From: Flavobacteriaceae bacterium
GTDB taxonomy: Bacteria; Bacteroidota; Bacteroidia; Flavobacteriales; Flavobacteriaceae
Reading direction: 5' to 3'
Assembly: GCA_016649745.1 (NCBI GenBank)
Contig: JAENXD010000008.1
Coordinates: forward strand, 1 to 32,727
Length of the DNA stretch: 32,727 nt
Part shown: positions 10,545 through 19,832 of the stretch, in pieces
Layout of the letters: each line of letters opens with the position of its first letter
Position numbering within the stretch: the first letter of the stretch is position 1
Made by a program: the position numbers and the translations under genes
The notes under the pieces: model-generated
Databases searched by the model: none
What the model was told of the DNA's origin: nothing
What the model saw: only the letters and a program-made list of their open reading frames with translations

Positions 10545-12212
10545 TTAATTTTTATTTTCTAATAAAACAATGGCGAATGGCGTGTTTAAATTTACCGATC
10601 CGTTTTTAACCGTCACTTCTGTATCGGAATAAGCATCAACTAAAACAGCTCCTTCCATAAATACATCGCCAACATTCATTTGTTTTTCACCTTTATTTAA
10701 ATCCAATCCAACCACAACAGCATCCTTAAAATTGCCTTTTGAATACGTTCTTTGAAAAACATATGGGTTTTCACTAATCATTTTATGGGATCCTGCCCCA
10801 ACAGAAATATGGTTGCTTCTAAATTTCCCCAACTTTTGCCAATGTGTCAAAATTTCTTTGGTTTTATCCTTATTTTCAATATCATCCCAGTTCATATTGG
10901 AACGTAAAGTGGCATCTCCAACTGTGCCTTCAACAATTAAGGAACGAGCAGATTCATCGCCATAATAAACTTGAGAAGTGCCCGGACATAACAATAATTT
11001 TGTAGCCGATTCAAAAGATTTTACTCTTTCTTTGTCGAAAGGATCGCCATCATCATGGGAACTGATATAATTTAAAACGCCAAATCCTTTTAAATTATTC
11101 GCTAAAAGCGTATCATATTTTGAAAAAAGTGCTTCATAAGTTGGCAATTGCGCAGCATTCCATTTGAATTCAAAATTGATTAAACTGTTAAAGCCATTCT
11201 CAAAATAATTAACTTTCTTGTCGCCAAAGTCAAAAATTTGCCCTCCGGAAATATTGTAATTATAAACTTCTCCAACCAAATAAAAATCATTGGTATCCAA
11301 AACTTTCTCGGGATTTTTTTCTTTCCACAATTTGAAAGCATAATTGCATTCATTTTTAAAGTCTCCCCACACACTTTCTTCTGTATGCTTCACTGTATCA
11401 GCACGATATCCATCAATTCCATATTCAGTAATATAATCCGTTAACCATTTAATAATATAATATTTTGGCGCTCTGGGATAGCCGGTTCTTTTAAAGAAAT
11501 CATCCAATTCCTTCATTTCCTGCTCATATCTTCCTTCAGCTTTCCATTTTTCAGCCAATTGCTTCGGAATATCAACAGTTGAGTTGCTTTCGGTTTTAAT
11601 ATCAGGAAGATTTTTAACCAAGGTGCAGGCTGTGGTAGAATTATAAGTCTGATAATCGCATTGCGGGCCAGTCCTCACCCAATCTTCAGGCCAAACATAA
11701 TCTACATTTGTTACCGGACCTGTATGGTTAATCACGCCATCCAAGACAATTCTAATCCCGTTTTTATGAGCCACTTCAACTAAAATTTTCAACTCCTCTT
11801 TAGTTCCAAAATTTGGATCCAAAGCTGTCCAGTCTTTTGTCCAATATCCATGATAAGCAAAAGTTACACCAGTACCCTCATCAACAGAACCATGAATTTG
11901 TTCGACAACAGGAGTTAACCAAATAGCATTAATACCCAAATTATTAAAATAGCCTTCTTTAATTTTCTGGGTAATCCCTTTAATATCTCCTCCCTCAAAT
12001 CCTCTTAATTTAGCAGTTGCCTGGGTTCTATTAAAGTTCAAATCATTCGAAACATCACCATTATAAAATCGGTCTGTCAGTAAAAAATAAATGTTTGCGC
12101 CTTCCCAAATAAATGGTTTTTCGGCATTACTTGTACTCCCCATTTTCTTTTTATTATTTGTAGAACATGTTATAGAAACAATTGATAGTAAGATGAGTAA
12201 ATATTTTTTCAT
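10545..12212 (-). CDS. GH13 alpha-amylase family lipoprotein
   Basis: Lipobox SIVSITC; IYFLLTDRFYNGD, DGVINHTG, IDGYRADTVKH, LVGEVYN, ISSHDDGDPF. Confidence 0.92.
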   Translation of the reverse strand: MKKYLLILLSIVSITCSTNNKKKMGSTSNAEKPFIWEGANIYFLLTDRFYNGDVSNDLNFNRTQATAKLRGFEGGDIKGITQKIKEGYFNNLGINAIWLTPVVEQIHGSVDEGTGVTFAYHGYWTKDWTALDPNFGTKEELKILVEVAHKNGIRIVLDGVINHTGPVTNVDYVWPEDWVRTGPQCDYQTYNSTTACTLVKNLPDIKTESNSTVDIPKQLAEKWKAEGRYEQEMKELDDFFKRTGYPRAPKYYIIKWLTDYITEYGIDGYRADTVKHTEESVWGDFKNECNYAFKLWKEKNPEKVLDTNDFYLVGEVYNYNISGGQIFDFGDKKVNYFENGFNSLINFEFKWNAAQLPTYEALFSKYDTLLANNLKGFGVLNYISSHDDGDPFDKERVKSFESATKLLLCPGTSQVYYGDESARSLIVEGTVGDATLRSNMNWDDIENKDKTKEILTHWQKLGKFRSNHISVGAGSHKMISENPYVFQRTYSKGNFKDAVVVGLDLNKGEKQMNVGDVFMEGAVLVDAYSDTEVTVKNGSVNLNTPFAIVLLENKN

Positions 12213-14590
12213 TAATGATGAAATTTAATTTTTATCTTTTTTTCTGATGTGTCCTTTACTAAAACAATAATTGTTACCGTTTTATTATGTTCATTCCAAT
12301 CAAATGTGTAGCCTTTTACTTTTTTGGGCTTTTTTAAAATATTATGAATAATCAGTTTAATTTCCTTTGATGAAAATTGAAAGTTTTTACCAATTTCAGA
12401 CTCAATTTCAATGGTTAAACGATTCTGCTTGTATTCACTTTCAAAAGTCAGCATTTCATACATTCCTTTTTCAAAAGCGTTTGGCGTTTCACCATCATCA
12501 TTGTACAAATGCCCTTCACTTTCTTTAACAGATTCATCGAAATAAAAATGCAAATCGAACGACTTTAAATTATATAAACCTGTATTTTGAATGGGTTGAA
12601 TTCTAGAAATAAAAGCACCGCCACGAACATATACAGGAATACTTTCTTCATGCAACTGAACCATTTTTGTTTGTCCGCCTGCTACTCTTTCATACGTATA
12701 AAAATCAAACCAATTTGAGTTGGTAGGAAAATAAACTTCCTGTGCTGAAATGCCAGAATTTACCACCGGACTCACCAAAAAACTGTCCCCCCATAAATAC
12801 GTTTTGTCGTTTGTATATGAGGAAGCCTCGGAGTCTTCAAAAAATAACGGACGCATTAAGGGTGTTCCTCTTTGGTTGTTTTCAAAAGCCAAGGTATAAT
12901 TGTAAGGCAACAAACTGTAACGCAATTCGATGGATTTTTTAGCCAATGCTTTTGTTTTCGGTTCTCTGAAAACAGGTTCAGAAGGTACCTCTTCTTGCGC
13001 GTGCGGACGATAAATGGGTTGAAAAACGCCATATTGCAACCATCGCGTGTACAATTCATTATCTAAATTGGCACCTGCAAACCCACCTAAATCCGAATGC
13101 ATATAGCCCATTCCCTGCATACCCATTTGCAAGGCAATTTCGGGCTGCGACTGCAATCCGCCCCAACTTCTGTTTACGTCTCCCGACCAAGGAATCATTC
13201 CGTAATGTTGTGAACCGGAATATCCGGCGCGCATTAAAATAAATGGACGCTGGTTTGGGAATTCTTTTTGATAGCCTTCAAAAATAAGTTTCGCCCAATT
13301 GTGTCCGTAAATATTATGAACTTCATCGGCAGAACCTGTGGCGTGCTGCAAATCGGAAGGATGCACTTCGGGCTCGCCCAAATCTCCCCACCAGCCGGCA
13401 ACGCCATAATCGGCATATTTCTTGTAAATACTCCAAAACCAAGCTTTTCCTTCGGGTTTAAAAATATCTATAATTCCTGTGTTTCCGAAATAGAAATCAT
13501 AAGTATATGGTTTGCCTTCTTTGGTTTTTCCCAAAATATCCTTTTCAACCGCTTCGTTCCATTTGCTTGAAGTCGTTAATATAAACGGTTCCGTAATTAA
13601 AATGGTTTTAACGCCCTTGTACTTTAAATCGGCAATCATTTTCTTCGGATTTGGGAATGAATCTTTTTCAAACTCAAAATTTCCCATAGTTCCTTTCATT
13701 TCCTTTCCAAACCAAAATAGATCTAAAATAACGGCATCAACAGGTGTTTTTTCTTCTATAAATTTATCTATTGTCCTTATCACCTCATCTTGAGAATGAT
13801 ACCCAAATCTACTTGAAAAATTCCCCAAAGCCCAACGCGGAATCATTGGTTGTTTCCCAGTTAAACTGGTGTATTGGTTTATTAAATCTTTCCAGGAATC
13901 GCCGGCAACCACCTGATACGTTTTTCTTCCGCTGATGGTTTCATATTGCAAAGAATTGTCTTTTTTACTGTCCAAATCCAAATAACCAATGGGCGCATTG
14001 TCGAAATGAACGGCATATAAATTAGAGGAATACACCAAAGGCATTGTAAAATTCATCAATTCCGAATGGGTTTCATAGCCATAATGCGCGCGGTTATACA
14101 ATTGCAATCGATAGCCTCGGCGGTTCATTCCCAAAGCACGGGCGCCTCCTCCAAATAAAATTTCATCGGCTGTTAAATTGAAATCCAATGTTTCAAATTC
14201 CTCGGTTTTAACATAGCCTTTTCTTTCAGAAATTAACGGTTTATTTTTATAAAAATAGGAAATCTGGAACGGATTTTTCTTTATTTGAATGCTAATTCCT
14301 GAAGTTGTCAATTGAATTGAATTCCCAATTTCTGTCACTTTAAATTTCAAATTTTCGGGTTTTAAAACCACCGCATGTGAATTGGCATTATAAACTTCGC
14401 CGTTAGGAATAAATGAAGTTTCCACAATTTTTGCTGAATAGGGTTTTATTTGATAAGAACCATCGTTAGTTTTAACCTCAACAACTGCATTTTTTTGGCT
14501 AACGGAAATAAATTTTCTGTCGGCATTTTGCGCATTCAAAAACGAACTTCCTGCAATAAGAAAAATTAGAAAAAGCTTTATTACCTTCAT
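12212..14590 (-). CDS. GH31 alpha-glucosidase, secreted/periplasmic (Sec signal, no lipobox)
   Basis: Signal LFLIFLIAGSSFLNAQ; PRWALGNFSSRFGYHSQDEV, DAVILDLFWFG, nucleophile region GWWGDLGEPEVHP, acid/base IPWSGDVNRSWGGL, GGAFIS. Confidence 0.93.
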   Translation of the reverse strand: MKVIKLFLIFLIAGSSFLNAQNADRKFISVSQKNAVVEVKTNDGSYQIKPYSAKIVETSFIPNGEVYNANSHAVVLKPENLKFKVTEIGNSIQLTTSGISIQIKKNPFQISYFYKNKPLISERKGYVKTEEFETLDFNLTADEILFGGGARALGMNRRGYRLQLYNRAHYGYETHSELMNFTMPLVYSSNLYAVHFDNAPIGYLDLDSKKDNSLQYETISGRKTYQVVAGDSWKDLINQYTSLTGKQPMIPRWALGNFSSRFGYHSQDEVIRTIDKFIEEKTPVDAVILDLFWFGKEMKGTMGNFEFEKDSFPNPKKMIADLKYKGVKTILITEPFILTTSSKWNEAVEKDILGKTKEGKPYTYDFYFGNTGIIDIFKPEGKAWFWSIYKKYADYGVAGWWGDLGEPEVHPSDLQHATGSADEVHNIYGHNWAKLIFEGYQKEFPNQRPFILMRAGYSGSQHYGMIPWSGDVNRSWGGLQSQPEIALQMGMQGMGYMHSDLGGFAGANLDNELYTRWLQYGVFQPIYRPHAQEEVPSEPVFREPKTKALAKKSIELRYSLLPYNYTLAFENNQRGTPLMRPLFFEDSEASSYTNDKTYLWGDSFLVSPVVNSGISAQEVYFPTNSNWFDFYTYERVAGGQTKMVQLHEESIPVYVRGGAFISRIQPIQNTGLYNLKSFDLHFYFDESVKESEGHLYNDDGETPNAFEKGMYEMLTFESEYKQNRLTIEIESEIGKNFQFSSKEIKLIIHNILKKPKKVKGYTFDWNEHNKTVTIIVLVKDTSEKKIKIKFHH

Positions 14591-14687
14591 TTAGTTTATA
14601 TTTAATAATGTTGTCCTAATTAAAATTTGTAACTATTCAGTCTTTTAACAGGTAATCTACATATAACCATCAGGTTATTGATTATTT

Positions 14688-14797
14688 TAAACGCAAGGTT
14701 CGCAAAGAATTGCGCAAAGTTCGCAATTTTCTTTACTTTGCTGTTGATTTTTAGCTGTTATGATCTTAGCTAGTTTTCTACAGCTTTCTTGCGTTAA
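14688..14797. repeat. Intergenic repeat-like element with inverted ends (AACGCAAG...CTTGCGTT) and internal TTCGCAA/GCGCAAAG repeats
   Basis: ACGCAAGGTTCGCAAAGAATTGCGCAAAGTTCGCAA contains repeated TTCGCAA; CTTGCGTT at 14788-14795 is the inverse of AACGCAAG at 14690-14697. Confidence 0.45.
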
Positions 14798-14845
14798 ATA
14801 TAATCTACTGATATTTTGCATTTTACAATTATCAATTAGTTAAAT

Positions 14846-16711
14846 TTATAATTTAGTTGTTAAAATAGTTAAACCCTTTGAATTGATTTCCAATGCATCT
14901 TTCCAAGAAAACACTTCTCCTGTTACAATATTTTTAACTTGTTTTCCTATTAAACCAACCTCTTCAAATCTGCTTAAATTTAACGAGATCGGATTTTCAT
15001 TTTTGTTCAATATTACCGTAACTATTTCGTCATTTTTAATTCTGAAAAGTATATAAACCCCATTTTCAGGCGCAAAATGAATTGTTTTTCCTGAATGGAT
15101 GGCTTCACTGTTTTTACGATAATTCAATACTTTCTTCAAAAACGACTGCATCTCTGCTTGTTCAGATGTTAAGCCTTCACCTGTAAAACCATTCGATTTA
15201 TCGTCCTTCCAGCCTCCGGGAAAATCTGTTCTTCTTAATCCGTCATCACCTAGTTTGGCACTATTTTCAATCAACACCTCGGTTCCATAATACAATTGAG
15301 GAATTCTTGGTAATACAAGCATATAACCCAATGCCATTTTGGTATTTACCACATTTTCTTTTAATTGGGTGAAGATCCTGTCCATATCGTGGTTGTCAGG
15401 AAATATCATTATTTTTTCCGGATTGGCATAAGAAAAATCGTTTGCCAAACCTTCATACATTTTCACAAAACCTTTGTCCCAACTTTCCGCTTCATTCAAT
15501 GCGTCAATAATTGATTTTTGCATGGGAAAATCCATGGTGGACGATAAATTTGAAACGTAGCCATCCTTATTTTTTGCGCCTTGCTGCCAATAGCCAACCA
15601 AAAGCGGATTGGTGCTCCACTCTTCTCCAACAATGCTGAAATTCGGATATTCTTTCATGATGGCTCCTGCCCAATCTGACATAAATTGTTTGTTTGGGTA
15701 CGGATAAGTATCTTGACGGATTCCACCCAAATCAAGCGTTTCAACCCACCAAATACTATTTTGAATGAGGTACTTAGCCAATAATGGATTTCTTTGATTT
15801 AAATCGGGCATTGAAGATGCAAACCAACCATTTGACATTTTTTCTTTATCAGTTCTTGAGGCATACAAATCTTGATTTGTTGTGCGTCTATGGTTTGAAT
15901 AGGTGGTTTCTTTATTGTTTTCAAAATTCTCTTGATAATTCACCCAATCTTTTGCCGGTAAATCTTTCATCCACCAATGTTCAATGCCAATATGATTTTC
16001 AACTTGATCCATGATTAATTTCATGCCTTTATTTTTGGCTTGTTGCGCCAAATCAATATAATCTTCCAAAGTTCCAAATCGAGGATCAACCTGATAGAAA
16101 TCGGTCATAGCATAGCCGTGATATGAACTTGATTTCATGTCATTCGTCAACACTGGCGTTGGCCAAATTGCCGTAAATCCCATTTGGTCTATGTAATCCA
16201 AATGGTCTGTGATTCCTTTTATATCGCCGCCATGCCTTCCATAATCATCCTTTCTGTTGACGGTTTTTTCGTTCATGGTTTTTACAACGTCATTGGTAAC
16301 ATCGCCATTTACAAAACGATCTGGCGTGATCAAATAAATAACATCCGAACTGTTAAACCCTTCCTTTAATTTTGAATCTTTATTTCGTTCTTTTAATTCA
16401 TATACCACAGAAAAATTATTGCGCTTTCCTTTTTTTGAAAAGTTGATGTTGAATTTCCCTGAAATTGCTTTGGACAAATCTAAATTCAGAAACAAATAAT
16501 TGCTGTTCTCTGTTTTCTTGATGCCCAAAATCTGTATGTTTTTATTGTTGACAGAAGGCGTAAATTGAGATATGTCTTTTCCGTAAATTAGCAATTCCAG
16601 TTGATTGTTCTCCATACCAACCCACCAATTTGGAGGTTCAATTCTATCGATTTTCTGGGCATATAATGTACTGCCTAAAGTTAATAGTATTAAGAAACAA
16701 ATATTTTTCAT
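14846..16711 (-). CDS. susA: GH13 cyclomaltodextrinase/neopullulanase-like (SusA-type), periplasmic
   Basis: Signal ILLTLGSTLYAQ; N-terminal beta domain (RIEPPNWWVGMENNQLELLIYG); MDQVENHIG, LGGIRQDTYPYPN, SIVGEEW, FPDNHDMDRIF. Confidence 0.9.
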   Translation of the reverse strand: MKNICFLILLTLGSTLYAQKIDRIEPPNWWVGMENNQLELLIYGKDISQFTPSVNNKNIQILGIKKTENSNYLFLNLDLSKAISGKFNINFSKKGKRNNFSVVYELKERNKDSKLKEGFNSSDVIYLITPDRFVNGDVTNDVVKTMNEKTVNRKDDYGRHGGDIKGITDHLDYIDQMGFTAIWPTPVLTNDMKSSSYHGYAMTDFYQVDPRFGTLEDYIDLAQQAKNKGMKLIMDQVENHIGIEHWWMKDLPAKDWVNYQENFENNKETTYSNHRRTTNQDLYASRTDKEKMSNGWFASSMPDLNQRNPLLAKYLIQNSIWWVETLDLGGIRQDTYPYPNKQFMSDWAGAIMKEYPNFSIVGEEWSTNPLLVGYWQQGAKNKDGYVSNLSSTMDFPMQKSIIDALNEAESWDKGFVKMYEGLANDFSYANPEKIMIFPDNHDMDRIFTQLKENVVNTKMALGYMLVLPRIPQLYYGTEVLIENSAKLGDDGLRRTDFPGGWKDDKSNGFTGEGLTSEQAEMQSFLKKVLNYRKNSEAIHSGKTIHFAPENGVYILFRIKNDEIVTVILNKNENPISLNLSRFEEVGLIGKQVKNIVTGEVFSWKDALEINSKGLTILTTKL

Positions 16712-16722
16712 GGGTTGTTATT

Positions 16723-19035
16723 TTAGCATTGTACAGTGACTGATAGGTTCGCCGGAATTAAATTTTCTTGGCCATTCACCAACAATTTTATTTCATTTTC
16801 CGATTCATTAAAGAATTTACATTCGGTCTGACTTTTATAAACCTTGATGATATTTCCCCTAAAATTTATGGTAAAGGAGTACGATTTCCATTCTTTAGGT
16901 ATTTGCGGATTGAATGATAAAACGCCATCTTCCCAAATGCGCATTCCACCAAAACCTTGTACAATGGACATCCAGGTTCCTGCCATACTGGTAATGTGGC
17001 AACCCTCATGAACTTCGTGATTGTAATCGTCTAAATCCAAGCGTGAAGTTCTCACATATTGCTCGTAGGCTTTTGGCATTCTGTCTATGGAAGCCGCCAA
17101 AATTGAATGAACACAAGGAGAAAGTGAAGATTCATGAACCGTTAAAGGCTCATAAAAATCGAAATGGCGTTCTAAATCTTCCTTGTTGAATTTGTTTTCA
17201 AAAAAGAACATGCATTGCAAAACATCAGCTTGTTTGATATAACAAGAGCGCAAAATACGATCCCAAGACCATTTTTGGTTGATTGGTCTTTCAAAACTTG
17301 ACAGTTCAGCAGCCGGAATTAATTCCTTATCCAAAAATCCGTCCTGTTGTAAATATACATTGTATTCCAAACTAAAAGGAAAATACATTTTCTCGGCAAC
17401 CTTCAACCATTCTTTGATTTCTTCATCTGTTAATTTGGTTTTATCCAACACGCGTGAAAAATCTGAAGGATACTCTTTTTCAACCCTTTCTAAACATTCT
17501 ACCGCATATTGAATGCACCATTTTGCCAAATAGTTGGTGTAAAAATTATTATTTACATTATTTTCGTATTCGTTTGGACCGGTAACACCTAAAACCACAT
17601 ATTGGCCTTTTGCTTCAGAAAAATTAGCGCGTTGGTGCCAAAAACGTGCAACGGCAATGATAACTTCCAATCCAAATTTTGGGACATATTCAAAATCCTG
17701 GGTATAATTTACATAGTTGTAAATTCCGTAAATCATGGCTCCGTTTCTATGGATTTCTTCAAAAGTAATTTCCCATTCGTTGTGGCATTCTTCCCCATTC
17801 ATAGTAACCATTGGGTATAATGCCGCTCCGTTTTTAAACCCCAGTTTTTCAGCATTTTCGATGGCTTTGTCCAATTGATTATAGCGATACATCAATAAAT
17901 TTTTAGCAACACTTGCGTCTTTTGTTGCCATATAAAAAGGAATGCAGTACGCTTCCGTATCCCAATAAGTGCTTCCGCCGTATTTCTCGCCGGTGAAACC
18001 TTTCGGACCAATATTTAATCGGGCATCGGTTCCCAAATAAGTTTGATTTAACTGAAAAATATTAAATCGGATGCCTTGTTGCGCTCTTACGTCGCCTTCA
18101 ATAATAATATCCGCTGTGTGCCAAATGTTTGACCAAGAATTTTTTTGGCTTTCCAAAAGTTGAGAAAAGCCTAAATTATACGCCTTTTTAACATTGTTAA
18201 ATGCAGCATCAATCAAATCCTCTTTTTGATAATTTAAGGAACTTACGCAACTGCCATATTTATAGATTGTGGCAGTATCACCTTTGGAAACAGGTAACTT
18301 ATAGGTATAATGCAAAGATTTCTCTTCAACCTTAGTTTGTTGTGCAATCTCAACTTTTTTATCATTTAAAGTAAACGAAACTTCCATCGCTGTTGCCACA
18401 TAAAATTCTGTTTTTAACGTTTTCGAAAGAATACATCCATTATTTTGGCCATTGACAATTTTCTGTATTTCCCAAAAATATTCGTCGTAATTGGAATCTT
18501 CATTCACAATACCGGCATCTATATAAGGAGAAAAAGAAATTTCACCTGAAAAATTTATTGCTTTTACGGTGTATTCAATAGCGCCTATTTCATTGTATTC
18601 CAAACTTATAAAACGCTTTGTTTCTACTTGAATTTCCTCACCAGTTTTAAGAATTGCAAGAAAAGAACGGCTAAGCCAGCCTTCTTTCATATTTAATTCC
18701 CTTTTGAAATTTGAAACTTGACAGGAATTTAAATCCAGTTCGGTATCATTAACTTTTATTTGAATACCAATCCAATTTGGGGCATTCAGCACTTTGGCAA
18801 AATACTCCGGATAGCCATTTTTCCACCACCCAACTCTCGTTTTATCTGGATAATAAATACCTCCAATATAACTTCCCTGAAAGGTTTTTCCTGAATAGTC
18901 TTCTTCAAAATTGGCACGTTGGCCCATAGAGCCATTTCCTATACTGAACAAACTTTCTGAGGCTTCCACATTTGAGGCATCAAATCCTTCTTCTACAATT
19001 GACCATTCGTAAGGCTTAATATAATCTTTATTCAT
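16723..19035 (-). CDS. mapA: GH65 maltose phosphorylase, cytoplasmic
   Basis: GH65 motifs: GVTGPNEYENNVNNNFYTN (catalytic Glu), YWDTEAYCIPFYM, NGEECHNEWEITFEEIHRNGA, HEGCHITSMAGTWM; no signal peptide; next to beta-PGM. Confidence 0.92.
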   Translation of the reverse strand: MNKDYIKPYEWSIVEEGFDASNVEASESLFSIGNGSMGQRANFEEDYSGKTFQGSYIGGIYYPDKTRVGWWKNGYPEYFAKVLNAPNWIGIQIKVNDTELDLNSCQVSNFKRELNMKEGWLSRSFLAILKTGEEIQVETKRFISLEYNEIGAIEYTVKAINFSGEISFSPYIDAGIVNEDSNYDEYFWEIQKIVNGQNNGCILSKTLKTEFYVATAMEVSFTLNDKKVEIAQQTKVEEKSLHYTYKLPVSKGDTATIYKYGSCVSSLNYQKEDLIDAAFNNVKKAYNLGFSQLLESQKNSWSNIWHTADIIIEGDVRAQQGIRFNIFQLNQTYLGTDARLNIGPKGFTGEKYGGSTYWDTEAYCIPFYMATKDASVAKNLLMYRYNQLDKAIENAEKLGFKNGAALYPMVTMNGEECHNEWEITFEEIHRNGAMIYGIYNYVNYTQDFEYVPKFGLEVIIAVARFWHQRANFSEAKGQYVVLGVTGPNEYENNVNNNFYTNYLAKWCIQYAVECLERVEKEYPSDFSRVLDKTKLTDEEIKEWLKVAEKMYFPFSLEYNVYLQQDGFLDKELIPAAELSSFERPINQKWSWDRILRSCYIKQADVLQCMFFFENKFNKEDLERHFDFYEPLTVHESSLSPCVHSILAASIDRMPKAYEQYVRTSRLDLDDYNHEVHEGCHITSMAGTWMSIVQGFGGMRIWEDGVLSFNPQIPKEWKSYSFTINFRGNIIKVYKSQTECKFFNESENEIKLLVNGQENLIPANLSVTVQC

Positions 19036-19039
19036 TTTC

Positions 19040-19696
19040 TTAATTCATTAGATTTTTTAAAAAATCGGGTGTAATGGCGGTCATGTCTTTAAAAACATAA
19101 TCTGCTTCCTTTAACACCTTAGCATCTCCAATTCCTATACTTATCATTTTTGCTGTATTTGCAGCTTGTATCCCAGCAATGGCATCTTCAACAACCACGC
19201 AGTTTTCAGGATTCATCCCTAATTTTTTGGCCCCAATTAAAAATACTTCCGGATCGGGTTTCGCTTTAGAAACATCATTTCCGTCCACAATGGCCGTAAA
19301 CCTGTGTAAAAGCCCTACTTTCTCCAAAATTAATGGTGCGTTTTTACTTGCCGAACCAAGCGCGTATTTTATATCATTAACCTCTAAAAAATTCAACAAG
19401 TCATTTACACCTGGTAAAATTTCATCTGCTGTCATTTTATTGACATACTCCAGATATTCTTTATTTTTTTGAAGCAAAAGGGCTTGTTTTTTTTCTTCAG
19501 GTAATTTAATTTTGCCAATTTCCAACAAAATCTCGAGCGATTTAACCCTGCTCACCCCTTTCAACAATTCATTTTGTTCTTCGGTAAAATCGAAATTCAA
19601 AGCGTTCGCCAAATTTCTCCAAGCCAAATAGTGGTACTTTGCCGTATCCACTATTACGCCATCTAAATCAAATATAAATGCGAGTTCTTTTTTCAT
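19040..19696 (-). CDS. pgmB: Beta-phosphoglucomutase (HAD superfamily)
   Basis: FIFDLDGVIVDTAKYHYLAWRNLA, GVSRVKSLEILL, LGSASKNAPLILEKVGL, KAKPDPEVFLIGAKKLG, VVEDAIAGIQAANTA. Confidence 0.94.
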   Translation of the reverse strand: MKKELAFIFDLDGVIVDTAKYHYLAWRNLANALNFDFTEEQNELLKGVSRVKSLEILLEIGKIKLPEEKKQALLLQKNKEYLEYVNKMTADEILPGVNDLLNFLEVNDIKYALGSASKNAPLILEKVGLLHRFTAIVDGNDVSKAKPDPEVFLIGAKKLGMNPENCVVVEDAIAGIQAANTAKMISIGIGDAKVLKEADYVFKDMTAITPDFLKNLMN

Positions 19697-19730
19697 CTGT
19701 TTACATTTTATTTTTTAGCGGTAACAGCTA

Positions 19731-19782
19731 CTGCCTGCCTGCCTGCCTGCCGGACAGGTAGGCCTGCCTGCCGCAGGCAGGT
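19731..19782. repeat. GC-rich TGCC tandem repeat plus palindrome (REP-like)
   Basis: Consecutive TGCC units followed by GGACAGGTAGG and a 9-bp perfect inverted repeat CCTGCCTGC-C-GCAGGCAGG (19763-19781). Confidence 0.7.
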
Positions 19783-19832
19783 TCGCCAAGAATCATTCCT
19801 TTATATATCAAAATTTGTGATGCTCGTTTCAT

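Noticed and set aside
13268-13793. Overlapping + strand ORFs (100 and 93 aa) inside the GH31 gene
   Set aside because: Antisense to GH31 catalytic regions; explained by codon bias of the true gene.
19731-19782. Possible CRISPR-like repeat
   Set aside because: Contiguous short TGCC units and a palindrome with no spacers; does not have repeat-spacer architecture.
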